Position numbers and translations under genes: made by a program. Positions 46,071 through 55,677 of a stretch of 64,000 nt of DNA are shown here, in pieces (the first letter of the stretch is position 1; the number at the start of each line of letters is the position of its first letter). The stretch is from Stentor roeselii (taxonomy: Eukaryota > Ciliophora > Heterotrichea > Heterotrichida > Stentoridae), in contig RSEH01000167.1 in the NCBI GenBank assembly GCA_006503475.1, forward strand, positions 44,282-108,281. Direction: 5' to 3'. The notes under the pieces were generated by a model. The model saw only the letters and a program-made list of their open reading frames with translations. It was not told the DNA's origin and searched no databases.

Positions 46071-49000
46071 ATGGAAAAGCCTTTTCCGCCTCCATCACAG
46101 GACACCATAAAAATGAATCCGAACTCATCATCAAAGTCCTTATCACGTAAAGTAAACTCCTGCAAATACCTACGACCAAAGTCAAAAAAGAAGTCCTTAA
46201 TCCCCTCAAAAATATCAGTAAAAATTCCTGAAGCTGAAGATAAACCGATCAGCATGTCTCCCTCACGTCCAGGAAAACAAAGAAACCCAAGCCAAGACCG
46301 TTTTCCTCTAAATGTTTTTTCTCCTCTGAACTTAAACGCATCGCTAAAAAAACCTAAAAAGTTGAAAGAAGTGAAAACTGAAAAAAACAAATCAGGAAAA
46401 AAATTCACTTTTGAGGCAGAGGGTCCAAAAAAAGAAGAAAAAAACGAGGAAAAAAAAATCAAATCAAAAGAAAGGGACCAGGCCCGGCGTCTGTCGATTC
46501 AAGGCTTCAAGGCCAACGAGACTTTAAAGCTCGGCAAGAGCAACGACTTCAAACTCTCAAAAAACGACTTGAAGCCTCAAGAAGAAGAAGCTCCAAAAGA
46601 CTCAGTCAGTCGAAAAAGCAACAGAAAAGTCATCGACTTGAACAAAACCACAAAAATCGAGAAAAAATCAAAAGATTTCACCAAAACCTCCACAAAAAAT
46701 GAGATTTTTCATGAAAAGCTCAAAAAAGGAATGATTGAAAAATCCAGTCGAAGAATCCAGGAAGAAATCCGTGAAAAAAACACTGCAGAAGCATTAGAAA
46801 AGTTAAAAAAACTCACAATAGGAAAAAAAATTAAAACAAAATCAAAAAATCTGAAAGAAAAGGCCGGGTTATTGAAATGTATAAAAAAAAAGCGTAGAAA
46901 AGCAGAAGATCTTCGTCCGAGAATCGAGACATCGCCGAAGTTCATAAAAAATCCAGAGATCATGAGAAAGTTTAAAGAAAACAGAGCAGCGGTCATTATT
47001 CAAAGATGGTTCAGGTCTCTTCAAAGAAAATTCGAGTCTTATGAGGAAAGTGACTCGTATCATTCAAACGGTTTAATCACTGAAAGAGAAGAATGGGTCA
47101 ACTTCTTAGATTCGAAGTACTCTGGCTCGAACAGTGCTTTTGTTGAAGAGTTCAAAGCTCAGATATTAAAAAATAAGGTCCAGGTGCAAAAGACTCTTGA
47201 TTTTCAAGAATTAAATAAATCAGTCAAAAGTTCTTCTGACTCTGATGGCAGCACCTTGATCATTGATAAACAGTCGTTTAAGGCACAGATCAATGAAAAA
47301 AAAGTCAATGTTCCTAAGTTGTCGCTTTCTATGCTTAAAAATTCTGAGTTTTCAGAAGAGGAGGATGACATGAATTCAAAGTACCTTCAAGATGCACCTG
47401 GAGATGTGAATGAGGTACTTGATAGTGACTCAGGGTCGTATGAAAGTGTACAGCTGGTTGAAAGAATTGAAAATATTCACAAGGCGCCTAAAAAAGGACC
47501 TAATATCAAAAGCTTGGATCTTGGAAAGCTTAAGGCTTATGAGGATAGTGAAGAACAGTACAGTCAAAGTGATGAGATAATTGAACACAATAACGAAAAT
47601 TCAGAACAATATGATGACAGTTCATATGAGTTTAAGGGACTCATGAAAAACCAAGAAAAGTGCAAGCCTCGTTCTGGAATCAACTTCGGCCAAAGCCAAG
47701 ACAGTGACGAAAGTGATTCAGAGAACGACTGGAACTATCAAGGAAAAATAATTGGCTTGTCTCAAGCAATTAACTGGACAAAAAGCACAAAAGACAATGA
47801 AAAGCAGAAAAGTGAATCAAATCACTCTTCAGATGTCAAAGATAAAAAAATCAGCAAAAATTTCTATGAAAATGGAGAAATCGCTAAAAAACAAACAATC
47901 TTTCAACAAAAAGACGAAAAAATAGAGAAATTCAATTTGAAAATGGAAGAAATAAAACCAGAACCAATCAATCAATTAAAAATTTCAGAAAAAAATAAAA
48001 AAGATTCAGGAAATACTGAAAAAAATATTGAATCTTCTGGTAAACAAAAAGAAAATCCTGAAAAAATTCTAGAAAGTCCAAGTAAAATCTTTGAAAATCC
48101 TGAAAAAAGTTGTAAAATTTTAGAAAAAATTGAAAAACAGCCAAAATTAACCTCTCAAAAACTCATAGAAGAAAATAACGAAAAAACAATGAACACCTTA
48201 AAACTATCAGATAAAAAAGATTCAAAAACAACTGAAAATAAAAAACCCGAAGAGCCCATCCCAGACTCCAACTCTTTCCCACAAATAAAAAAAGCCACTT
48301 CCCCAACTGACTCAAAATCCTCTAAAATTTCATCAAAAAAGCCATCAAAACTCGAGAGCAACTCACCAAAATACCCAAACTTAAAATTCCAATGTGATTC
48401 TCAAGTTAACACAACCTTAAAAGATCAAAAATCTTTCATCGACTTCAAATCATTTCCACCCTCTTCAAACTTGCCAGACCCTTCAACCTCTGAAATTCCA
48501 AATCCCGCTGAAACCACCTCAAATCAAAAAATTGATCAAGTCCCAAAGCCCTGCGTTTCGCTCGAACCACTTCAAGCCACCCCTTCAAAAATCACAATCC
48601 AGCCAATAAAAAACGACCCATCCTCATGCAAAGAATTTTCCCAATCCTTCCATTTTTCTCCAGAGTCTAAAGTTTTTCCCCTCGAGGCCTCAGACGTTTT
48701 TTTCACAGCAATTGAAGAAGTCCGCCCAGTGAAAATCGTTGCATCTTACAAGGCTGTTCAAATTCCTGAAAGAGACTCAGGCGAAAAGGCCTCAGAACAG
48801 TCGCCTTACGACCTGCTGCAGACTTCTTTTTTTAACCCGGTTGACCTGCAATCGCCTCAACTTTCATCGCGTTCTGAAAATTTAGAAAAAAATTCAGAGA
48901 CTTTGAAGAGCAAGAGCAGGTCTCCTTCTCTTTCTCCGCAGTTATCGCCTCGGTTTTCTGAGACAATTTCGAGTTTTTCTATGAAATCTCCGAAAAATGA

Positions 49001-50060
49001 AAAAACAAGCAAAAATAAAAATTTTTTTAACTCGAAATTGTTTGAGAATAATGGAGAACCTTTGTCTGAAAGGGCGAGGAAGTTTATGAGCTCTATTGTG
49101 AATAAAGTGAATGAATTACATGAGGAAGTTTTGGAGAAGAGTGAAAAAAATAAGTCGTTGATTGTTCAGAATGAAAAAAATGAGAAGATTCAGGATGTTT
49201 TTGAAAAAGAATTGAAAATTATTAAAAGTCCGAGAAGAGATGAATGTAAAGGTGAAGGGTTTAAGTCTTTTAACTTGAATGATGAAATTAGTGTGAAGCC
49301 GAAGTCTTCGAGTCATATTTTATTAGAAGATCTTCCTGAAATTATTCAGAAGTTGATAAATTCAGAGATTTACTCTTTTTTACGGCTGATTCCTTTTAAA
49401 GACTCAGAACGGGAAGTCGATAGTTCAATCGAGTTCATAGTAGAATACCTAGAACTGATGTCAAAAGAACTAAAACAAACCGAAGAAGACGTATTAGACG
49501 CGATAAACACTCCAGCCTACCAAGAGCCCCTTCACAAGCTTACATTAATTCAAGACTTTTCAACAATCCTCAGCAAATTTCCAACTCTTGAGTTAATTCT
49601 ACCTCCTGACCTTTGCTCTGAGTTGAAAGTTTTATTTCATTCACTTGAATTACCTTCGCGGCAGATTTACCTTCAAATGCTTTTTGACTGTGTCAATGAA
49701 GCCTTGAATTATATTCGACCCTTCGGAGTTGATGGCATTCCCGACCCTTGGAGTTCTAAAGCAAGGATTTTATTTGGAGAAGCTGAACTTTCCAACGTTT
49801 TTACAAGAATCATCGCTTTCATGGTCAAGTGGGCCTCTTGCAAAGCTGGCCTTTTTCATTGTCCTGAAAGTCGAGGAGAGGATGACCGGCTTTTGTTTTT
49901 GAGAGAGGAAAAAATGAGTTCTTTGCTTTGTATGGATGTCAGGGATGAAGAGGGCACTTGGCTTAGGTATGAAGAAGAGGAAACTCAGATTAAAATCATG
50001 ACAACCAATTCCATTTTTGAATCTTTGATTGATGAAATCATAACTATAATTAATAACTAA
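46071..50060 (+). CDS. Large disordered protein with DUF4378-like C-terminal domain
   Basis: 1329 aa. The first 1100 residues are Lys/Glu/Ser-rich and mostly disordered, with one IQ-like helix (AAVIIQRWFRSLQRKF, near residue 308) and many SP sites. The last 220 are ordered: LPEIIQKLINSEIY, QIYLQMLFDCVNEALN, ISKW-type aromatic positions, and a final helix ESLIDEIITIIN. A LFD-x-VNE core with a terminal acidic amphipathic helix is the pattern of the DUF4378 domain of plant TRM and animal CEP350-related microtubule/centrosome proteins. I rate the domain call moderate. Confidence 0.55.
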   Translation: MEKPFPPPSQDTIKMNPNSSSKSLSRKVNSCKYLRPKSKKKSLIPSKISVKIPEAEDKPISMSPSRPGKQRNPSQDRFPLNVFSPLNLNASLKKPKKLKEVKTEKNKSGKKFTFEAEGPKKEEKNEEKKIKSKERDQARRLSIQGFKANETLKLGKSNDFKLSKNDLKPQEEEAPKDSVSRKSNRKVIDLNKTTKIEKKSKDFTKTSTKNEIFHEKLKKGMIEKSSRRIQEEIREKNTAEALEKLKKLTIGKKIKTKSKNLKEKAGLLKCIKKKRRKAEDLRPRIETSPKFIKNPEIMRKFKENRAAVIIQRWFRSLQRKFESYEESDSYHSNGLITEREEWVNFLDSKYSGSNSAFVEEFKAQILKNKVQVQKTLDFQELNKSVKSSSDSDGSTLIIDKQSFKAQINEKKVNVPKLSLSMLKNSEFSEEEDDMNSKYLQDAPGDVNEVLDSDSGSYESVQLVERIENIHKAPKKGPNIKSLDLGKLKAYEDSEEQYSQSDEIIEHNNENSEQYDDSSYEFKGLMKNQEKCKPRSGINFGQSQDSDESDSENDWNYQGKIIGLSQAINWTKSTKDNEKQKSESNHSSDVKDKKISKNFYENGEIAKKQTIFQQKDEKIEKFNLKMEEIKPEPINQLKISEKNKKDSGNTEKNIESSGKQKENPEKILESPSKIFENPEKSCKILEKIEKQPKLTSQKLIEENNEKTMNTLKLSDKKDSKTTENKKPEEPIPDSNSFPQIKKATSPTDSKSSKISSKKPSKLESNSPKYPNLKFQCDSQVNTTLKDQKSFIDFKSFPPSSNLPDPSTSEIPNPAETTSNQKIDQVPKPCVSLEPLQATPSKITIQPIKNDPSSCKEFSQSFHFSPESKVFPLEASDVFFTAIEEVRPVKIVASYKAVQIPERDSGEKASEQSPYDLLQTSFFNPVDLQSPQLSSRSENLEKNSETLKSKSRSPSLSPQLSPRFSETISSFSMKSPKNEKTSKNKNFFNSKLFENNGEPLSERARKFMSSIVNKVNELHEEVLEKSEKNKSLIVQNEKNEKIQDVFEKELKIIKSPRRDECKGEGFKSFNLNDEISVKPKSSSHILLEDLPEIIQKLINSEIYSFLRLIPFKDSEREVDSSIEFIVEYLELMSKELKQTEEDVLDAINTPAYQEPLHKLTLIQDFSTILSKFPTLELILPPDLCSELKVLFHSLELPSRQIYLQMLFDCVNEALNYIRPFGVDGIPDPWSSKARILFGEAELSNVFTRIIAFMVKWASCKAGLFHCPESRGEDDRLLFLREEKMSSLLCMDVRDEEGTWLRYEEEETQIKIMTTNSIFESLIDEIITIINN

Positions 50061-50062
50061 TC

Positions 50063-50608
50063 CTAGTTTTTAGTTAAAAGTGATTTGAAGTACTGGTAAA
50101 GTTGTTCTTCATAAACCACTTTTTGTTCATTGGTCCAGTTATAATGAAATTCTGGATACAAAAGTCCATACCCTTCAAGCTTCGCAAGTACTTTCTGGAA
50201 ATAAATAAAATTCTTAGTTGTATCCACCCACGATAGAGTTTTAGGAATCACCATTGCAGCCATACTTGGAGCCAAGTAATTCATATGGCTTAAAACCAAA
50301 TCCGTATTCTTCTCAAGAAAGCTGGAGGGATGAATAGTGATTTCCCTTTTCAACTCATTCAAACTCTGATTCCTCAAACAAGCAACTAACCCTCTGACCC
50401 CTCTTTGAGCGACTAAAAAGTTCATATATTCCATTTCCGAGAAGTCAGGTCTAAGTCTATTAAAGTGAAATCTCCACATTTCAAGAAACTGTCCTCGATT
50501 CAAGTACTTAGTATGCAGCACTCTTCCTTTGCGGTCATCATAAATCAGGTAGTCGCTGAAGGAGTTAAGCACATTTCCATATTCCTGCATATTGATTATA
50601 AAAGCCAT
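50063..50608 (-). CDS. Unknown 181-aa globular protein
   Basis: Compact and well-mixed sequence (MAFIINMQEYGNVLNSF, QFLEMWRFHFNRLRPDFSE, ELKREITIHPSSFLEKN, YPEFHYNWTNEQKVVYEEQL) with many aromatic residues, unlike the disordered neighbours. No targeting signal or metal-binding motif. Its stop is 2 bp from that of the convergent DUF4378-like gene, its start 3 bp from the stop of the DZIP1 gene. Unrecognised; the dense aromatic content suggests a stable fold. Confidence 0.72.
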   Translation of the reverse strand: MAFIINMQEYGNVLNSFSDYLIYDDRKGRVLHTKYLNRGQFLEMWRFHFNRLRPDFSEMEYMNFLVAQRGVRGLVACLRNQSLNELKREITIHPSSFLEKNTDLVLSHMNYLAPSMAAMVIPKTLSWVDTTKNFIYFQKVLAKLEGYGLLYPEFHYNWTNEQKVVYEEQLYQYFKSLLTKN

Positions 50609-50611
50609 AAA

Positions 50612-53218
50612 TTAAGACTCGAAGTCAAACTTCTGCTTTCTCCGATTTTGAAGTTTAAACAAGGCACGTGTCTTGCTGAACTGAATGTTTTTTACTGTTT
50701 TTAATGTTGTTTCTTCTGAGAGTCCTGGAGCCTTCTCGAAGTTCGAGTCGCCTAAAACATTACCTTCAACGAATCGTTGCCCGTCGCGGATGACTTGCTT
50801 TTCTTTTAAGATTGACTTGTCTTGGATTAGTTTTATACCTTGACTCCAGGTGTTTCGGCTTATTTCGGAAAAGTCTCGTGATTTAAATTCTTCTTTTTCG
50901 AGATGAAGCGGCTTTGGTGACTTTAGGGTGTCGTATAATGGGCTTTTGGGACTTTTGGAACCTTTTGACTCTTCGTAGTCTTTTGAGTCGATTGAAGCTT
51001 TTGATGCTTGAAGGTCACTTGATTTTTGGAAAAATATTTCGGTTGATTGTTTTCTTTCGATTTTCTTTTCTTTTTCGACTGGTTTTTCAGGGTTTTCAGT
51101 AAATTTTTTAGGATTTTCTGAACTTTTTTCAGGGTTTATTTTAAAGCTTTCAAAATATTTTTCGTGATTTTTCAGGATTTTTTCGACAAAGTTGATTTTT
51201 TCTGAAAATTCTTTTTTTCCGAGTTTTCTGCCTTTTTTGATGATTTCTTTTCGATCAAGATATTTTTCTTTCATTTCAATTTTATGTTCTTCGATATTTT
51301 CTTTGGAATGTTTGAAGTGACTAGGCAATCCGGAGTCTTCATGAAGAGTTTCTTTAGTTAAGGCTTGAATTTTATCAGCAATATTATAATGACTGATTTT
51401 TAAAGAACTGAAGTAGTCTCTCCAATAAGGAATTTTTGGGTTTTCGATACTGACACCGCCTTTAGAATCGATGAAATATGTTCCATCGTCCTGAACATGT
51501 TCTTTCCAAGAGTCAGGAAGGGGTGCCTGTGTAAACCTATCAACAATAAACATATACCGTTGGTGCACCTTCGGGTTGATCCCAAGACTTTTCGCGATTT
51601 CATCTCGAGTCATTTCTTTCGGAACAATTTTTTTACTTTTCGCTGAAACATCAGAGTCTGATTCAAAATCCTGATTTTGATGTTTATTCATATCAAAAGA
51701 AACCTGTTCTTCCATGAAAACCGGGCGTTCCGAGACATTACTTTTTTCAATAAAAGATTCTTTATCACTAGCATCCGAGTCAGAAACCAATTCTCCACAA
51801 TTCGAAGTCTGTTGATGTTTCGACTCTTCACTTTCAGAGTCAGAAATCAACTCTCCCGCATTAGACTCCTTTACTTTCGAAGGGTTTAAAATTTGAACTT
51901 CTGCTGTCAAGACCGGAAGTTCATAGTCTTCCTCAATACTAACAGCTCTTCCATGGACAGCAGGTGGTTCATGCGAAATGAAAGGATTGAAATTTTCATC
52001 AGGGACTTTCAATGTTTGACTTTTTTCAGGGAATTTATTTTTTTCTTCAAATTCAGTTTTTTCTTGGATTTCTTTTAGTTCTTTTGGGAAGTCTTCAGGT
52101 TTTTTTGCTTTATTTTCTTCTTTTTCTTCAGGTTTGGACTCGAAGTGCCTTTGTACCGCTGCAGGGGTTTCTCGGTCTTCACGAAAAATTGGGTGGCTTC
52201 CTTCGTGGAACCTGGAATGGTCTTCGAAGATTTCATTGATAGAGTTTTCGTTGCTCATCAGTTCTTCGAAGTCTTTTTGCTTGTCTTGGACTTCTCGGTT
52301 GAGGTTTTCGTTTTGTTCCATTAAAAATCGAAGTTTTCTTTCTGTGTCGTGAGCTTTTCTTAGACCTTCTTCGAAGTCTTCGTTTAACTTTTCTTTCTCG
52401 AACTTCATTTCCATTAGAAGAGGCTTGAACTTCTCTTCTTGCATTAAGGACTGCTGGTCTTTTAGCATTTTTAGCATTCTTTCGAAGTATTGAGATTCTT
52501 TTTGAGATTGAAGCTCGATTTGAAGCTTTAGAAGCTCTTTTAGGGATTCGATTCCTTGTCGGTTGGATTCTGAAACCAGAGTGATTTTTTGTTCAGTAAA
52601 AGTTTTCATCATCTCAAACATAGGAGTCCAGTCAACAGTTTTACTAGAATCTAAAGAATCATTAACAGTATGCCTTCTCTTTTTATGTCTTTCCAAATTT
52701 TCACCATTAGAAAAGTACTTTTCACATATATCACAAGGTACAGCATTATCCCTCGTGACACTTTTATTCAACTTAGCAGCGATTCCAGGCTGTTTAAACA
52801 AATTTTCCTGAATTTTAATTTTTTTCCTTTTTTCAAAATACTCACTTTTCAAATTCTCAATTTCCTCAGAGTAACTCTTTAAAGTTTCCTTCAAAAAGCA
52901 ATTTTCCTCATACAACTTCTTATGTTTCGATATATAAGAATTCCCGGCTTCCTCAGAATGGTTTTGAACTGACATAAGATACTCGACTGCCAACTGGCTG
53001 ATGCGAAAGACTTTCACCACATTCGAATTGTGAAACTTGTCCAAGTCTTCTCTGTCCAAAGTAGAATAAGTTAAATTTTCAATGATGCTCTGTAAAGACT
53101 CAATATCTCCTGTTGCCAGAATAGAGTCCAAGTCGAGGTTTAACAGTTGATCCCAGTTTATCTTTCCAAATCGCTGACGAAATGAAAATTCCAGAGTTGA
53201 CTTGAAAGTGGAAGACAT
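50612..53218 (-). CDS. DZIP1: DZIP1/Iguana homologue with CEP164-like WW segment
   Basis: 868 aa from ATG 53218 (MSSTFKSTLEF). Residues 1-120 match the DZIP1 N-terminal domain (FSFRQRFGKINWDQLLNLDL, VVKVFRISQLAVEYLM), followed by the single C2H2 finger (VPCDICEKYFSNGENLERH..RRH, Cys162/165, His178/183) and coiled coils. DZIP1 is a basal-body/transition-zone protein required for ciliogenesis. Unexpectedly, residues about 538-605 read EIAKSLGINP, MFIVDRFTQAPLPDSWKEH, DGTYFIDSKGGVS, like the N-terminal WW region of CEP164; the second WW tryptophan is replaced (SIENP). The rest is acidic or basic and disordered. Its ATG is 4 bp from that of the divergent RAP gene. Confidence 0.88.
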   Translation of the reverse strand: MSSTFKSTLEFSFRQRFGKINWDQLLNLDLDSILATGDIESLQSIIENLTYSTLDREDLDKFHNSNVVKVFRISQLAVEYLMSVQNHSEEAGNSYISKHKKLYEENCFLKETLKSYSEEIENLKSEYFEKRKKIKIQENLFKQPGIAAKLNKSVTRDNAVPCDICEKYFSNGENLERHKKRRHTVNDSLDSSKTVDWTPMFEMMKTFTEQKITLVSESNRQGIESLKELLKLQIELQSQKESQYFERMLKMLKDQQSLMQEEKFKPLLMEMKFEKEKLNEDFEEGLRKAHDTERKLRFLMEQNENLNREVQDKQKDFEELMSNENSINEIFEDHSRFHEGSHPIFREDRETPAAVQRHFESKPEEKEENKAKKPEDFPKELKEIQEKTEFEEKNKFPEKSQTLKVPDENFNPFISHEPPAVHGRAVSIEEDYELPVLTAEVQILNPSKVKESNAGELISDSESEESKHQQTSNCGELVSDSDASDKESFIEKSNVSERPVFMEEQVSFDMNKHQNQDFESDSDVSAKSKKIVPKEMTRDEIAKSLGINPKVHQRYMFIVDRFTQAPLPDSWKEHVQDDGTYFIDSKGGVSIENPKIPYWRDYFSSLKISHYNIADKIQALTKETLHEDSGLPSHFKHSKENIEEHKIEMKEKYLDRKEIIKKGRKLGKKEFSEKINFVEKILKNHEKYFESFKINPEKSSENPKKFTENPEKPVEKEKKIERKQSTEIFFQKSSDLQASKASIDSKDYEESKGSKSPKSPLYDTLKSPKPLHLEKEEFKSRDFSEISRNTWSQGIKLIQDKSILKEKQVIRDGQRFVEGNVLGDSNFEKAPGLSEETTLKTVKNIQFSKTRALFKLQNRRKQKFDFES

Positions 53219-53222
53219 TATT
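53219..53222. promoter_or_regulatory. 4-bp divergent intergenic space
   Basis: The start codons of DZIP1 (minus, 53218) and the RAP gene (plus, 53223) are separated by TATT only. Depends on the chosen starts; both are supported by protein features. Confidence 0.55.
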
Positions 53223-54881
53223 ATGATTATTTTTCGATGTCTTCTCACACAAACGATTAGAAATGGACAACTACAGCTTCGACATATTGTTCAGGCCTCG
53301 GAAAGTGAAATTTTAGAGCTTAGTTCTTTTTCTGTTAAGAAAGTTGCACAGGAGTTTTATTCTCAGTTTCAGAACTCGAGGGAATTTCAGAGGACTAATA
53401 AAGTGATTATTAGTCGTGTCAAGCAGGTGATAGATGAGACGAGCTTAGCGAATCAAATCACTTTTTTAAAGATTTTTACTGTTGCTTGTGATAAAGGAGC
53501 TGAGATTGACTGTGAAATGATTTTAAAAGGTCTTGAATTGTTGGCAAGTAGAAATTTCGAACAAAATCCAAGTGATTTGAATTTGATATCAAGATTTGTA
53601 GCGATGGCAGTGGTGAAGAACATAAACTGTGATAAGTATCTTCAGGAATACATCTTGAAAATTTCCCCTTCGTGTTTTTCAAGTTTTTCTGATAATTTTC
53701 TGACACAGTTCTCGAGTCTTCTGCAAAAACGAGCAAGTTTAAACAAGTTTTTCAATATCGAGTACCCTGGATGCAGGTCTTTATACCAAGTTCTTGAAAC
53801 TGAGATAAATAAAAGATTAGAAACTATGCCGATTTCATTGTTAACAACCCATCTCAAGATGTTCATCTCAACTGATCATGGAAGCGAAGACTTTATAAGG
53901 AAAATTGAAACTAGAATCTTCACCAACCTCGATCAAATCGATGAAAAATACCTGGTCGACCTTGCATCTTTCAATAAAAGTCGATATCTTCACAATGTTT
54001 CTTATATCGCCAACTATATCTCTAAACCTCTCTACTTGGAGTTCACTTCAAGATTCGAAACTTTAACACCTTTGACCAAGTCTTTATTTTTACTCAACTA
54101 CTGGAAAAACTCTTTTCTCTATGGAATGTTCACTGATGAGACCTTGCAGTTAAAACTAGAAAAATTCTTGAAAAACAAGGAAAATTTTTTAAAACTTGAT
54201 AAAAAAACTAGAAATTTTCTACTTTTAAATATTTTCAGTTATTTGTCACATTCGAGGCAAGTGACTGACTCGATATTTAAAGATCTTGAAAGTCTTTACT
54301 TGATTTTTTTCAGTTCTTTTGACACAGTCTTCCACTTGCGCCTTTTGACTTACATGGTTCGTGAGAAGTCTTTTCCAGATTCAATGTTTTTCACAAGTCT
54401 CAGTTCTATTTCCACCCTCGAACATTCAGAAGAGACGAGTTCTCAACTTTATTCAATTTACCTGAACTTGAAGTACAGACATCCTTCAAAACTTTCTTTT
54501 TTCATCAAGGCGCTTCCTGCAGGAGAAACTTTAGAAAACATTGAAAAAAAATGGAAAAAAAACAGGATGAGTGACTTGCTTCAAGCCAGAGGAAGCCACT
54601 TGCATCGGGAAGTTGAAAACTTACTGAGAGAAAAACAGGTTTCTTTTATTAGCGAGTTTTACGACGATTATTTCATTGATATTGTGATACCTCAACTGAA
54701 AATCGCTCTTGAAATCTCAGGACCTGGACATTTTCTACATCCAGGGTTTAAGTTGAATGGAAAAAGTTACAATAAACAAGAAATTCTTAAAGCAAAAGGA
54801 TGGCAGGTTTATTCATTTTCTTACTATTCATCGAAATCTTTGGCCTCATTTTTATCATCTATTCTTCCACTTGACTTTTAG
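53223..54881 (+). CDS. Mitochondrial RAP-domain (FASTK-like) RNA-binding protein
   Basis: 553 aa from ATG 53223. The N terminus MIIFRCLLTQTIRNGQLQLRH is basic and amphipathic, as in matrix-targeting signals, which supports this start over the upstream in-frame TTG. The middle is helical repeat-like. The last 75 residues are a RAP domain: FYDDYFIDIVIPQLKIALEI, SGPGHFL, LNGKSYNKQEILKAKGWQVYSFSYY. RAP proteins handle mitochondrial RNA in metazoans and parasites. Ends TAG; the stop overlaps the convergent gene's stop. Confidence 0.85.
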   Translation: MIIFRCLLTQTIRNGQLQLRHIVQASESEILELSSFSVKKVAQEFYSQFQNSREFQRTNKVIISRVKQVIDETSLANQITFLKIFTVACDKGAEIDCEMILKGLELLASRNFEQNPSDLNLISRFVAMAVVKNINCDKYLQEYILKISPSCFSSFSDNFLTQFSSLLQKRASLNKFFNIEYPGCRSLYQVLETEINKRLETMPISLLTTHLKMFISTDHGSEDFIRKIETRIFTNLDQIDEKYLVDLASFNKSRYLHNVSYIANYISKPLYLEFTSRFETLTPLTKSLFLLNYWKNSFLYGMFTDETLQLKLEKFLKNKENFLKLDKKTRNFLLLNIFSYLSHSRQVTDSIFKDLESLYLIFFSSFDTVFHLRLLTYMVREKSFPDSMFFTSLSSISTLEHSEETSSQLYSIYLNLKYRHPSKLSFFIKALPAGETLENIEKKWKKNRMSDLLQARGSHLHREVENLLREKQVSFISEFYDDYFIDIVIPQLKIALEISGPGHFLHPGFKLNGKSYNKQEILKAKGWQVYSFSYYSSKSLASFLSSILPLDF

Positions 54882-55201
54882 GAATAAAATTTAAATAAAT
54901 CACTTTCTTTACTTTCTAAGGTTTTAGTGAAGTTCGAGTCTGTGAATGGAAGTTCGATTGGAACTGATTTCAAGATTTTTATACCTAATCGAAGACGCAT
55001 TTTCTTTGTTTTCAGGATTCTTGAATGGATAGGAGGCAGGTCAGGACTTCCAGTTCTCATATCAATCGTTATTTTTTTTGTGTCATTTGAAAGGCACCTA
55101 GGAATCAAGTTTTCTTTATTAAGGCTTAACCTTGCAAGTATTTCTGCTGGAACTGGTTTCGAAGTTCTCAGAGTTCTTAAAGACTTGAATCGGGAGTCCA
55201 T
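54878..55201 (-). CDS. Small basic protein, unknown
   Basis: 107 aa, basic, with a Pro/Leu motif (PVPAEILARLSLNKENLIPR) and a second KxLxxxIPL-like stretch. The RAP gene's stop codon (54879-54881, TAG) overlaps this gene's stop (54878-54880 read in reverse, TAA). It lies 20 bp before the acidic 879-aa gene. A plus-strand frame over the same bases reads as hydrophobic, unlike any neighbour. Real gene likely but not certain. Confidence 0.55.
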   Translation of the reverse strand: MDSRFKSLRTLRTSKPVPAEILARLSLNKENLIPRCLSNDTKKITIDMRTGSPDLPPIHSRILKTKKMRLRLGIKILKSVPIELPFTDSNFTKTLESKESDLFKFYS

Positions 55202-55221
55202 ATTTAAAACTTTCTTAAGTA

Positions 55222-55630
55222 TTAATGTCGGAAGTAAGGTCTTGAGCCAATTTCAGGTAATCCTGCCCTGCTTCGCTTTTCTTTGATCCAATGATCCCAG
55301 TACCCATCTTTGTTATCATAGAAAGTGATAGAAGAAGGAATCGGTCCATCACTATTTTCATGATTTTTTGTATCCCAGTCAATAGTCCTGTCATAAATCT
55401 TGAAATAAATATCTTCTTCTTCAATATTTTCAGTACGTTCACCTAATGCTTTTTTAAGTTGTTGATTCGGATTTAAATGAAATTGTTCTATATCAATTTC
55501 GTCATCCTCGTTCTGGAGTTTCTGAATTCTTTCTTCTTCTTCTTTCCTTCTTTTTTCTTGTTCAGCCTTTAATGTTGCATCTTCTTGATTTTCTTCTTCA
55601 TCACTATCTTCACTTCCACTTCTATCATCG

Positions 55631-55677
<47 letters not shown>

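Noticed and set aside
53202-53222. Start of the RAP gene at TTG 53202
   Set aside because: It would overlap the DZIP1 start; ATG 53223 gives a targeting peptide.
54927-55286. 119-codon plus-strand frame
   Set aside because: Shadow of the small minus-strand gene and of the 3' end of the acidic gene; composition is not gene-like.
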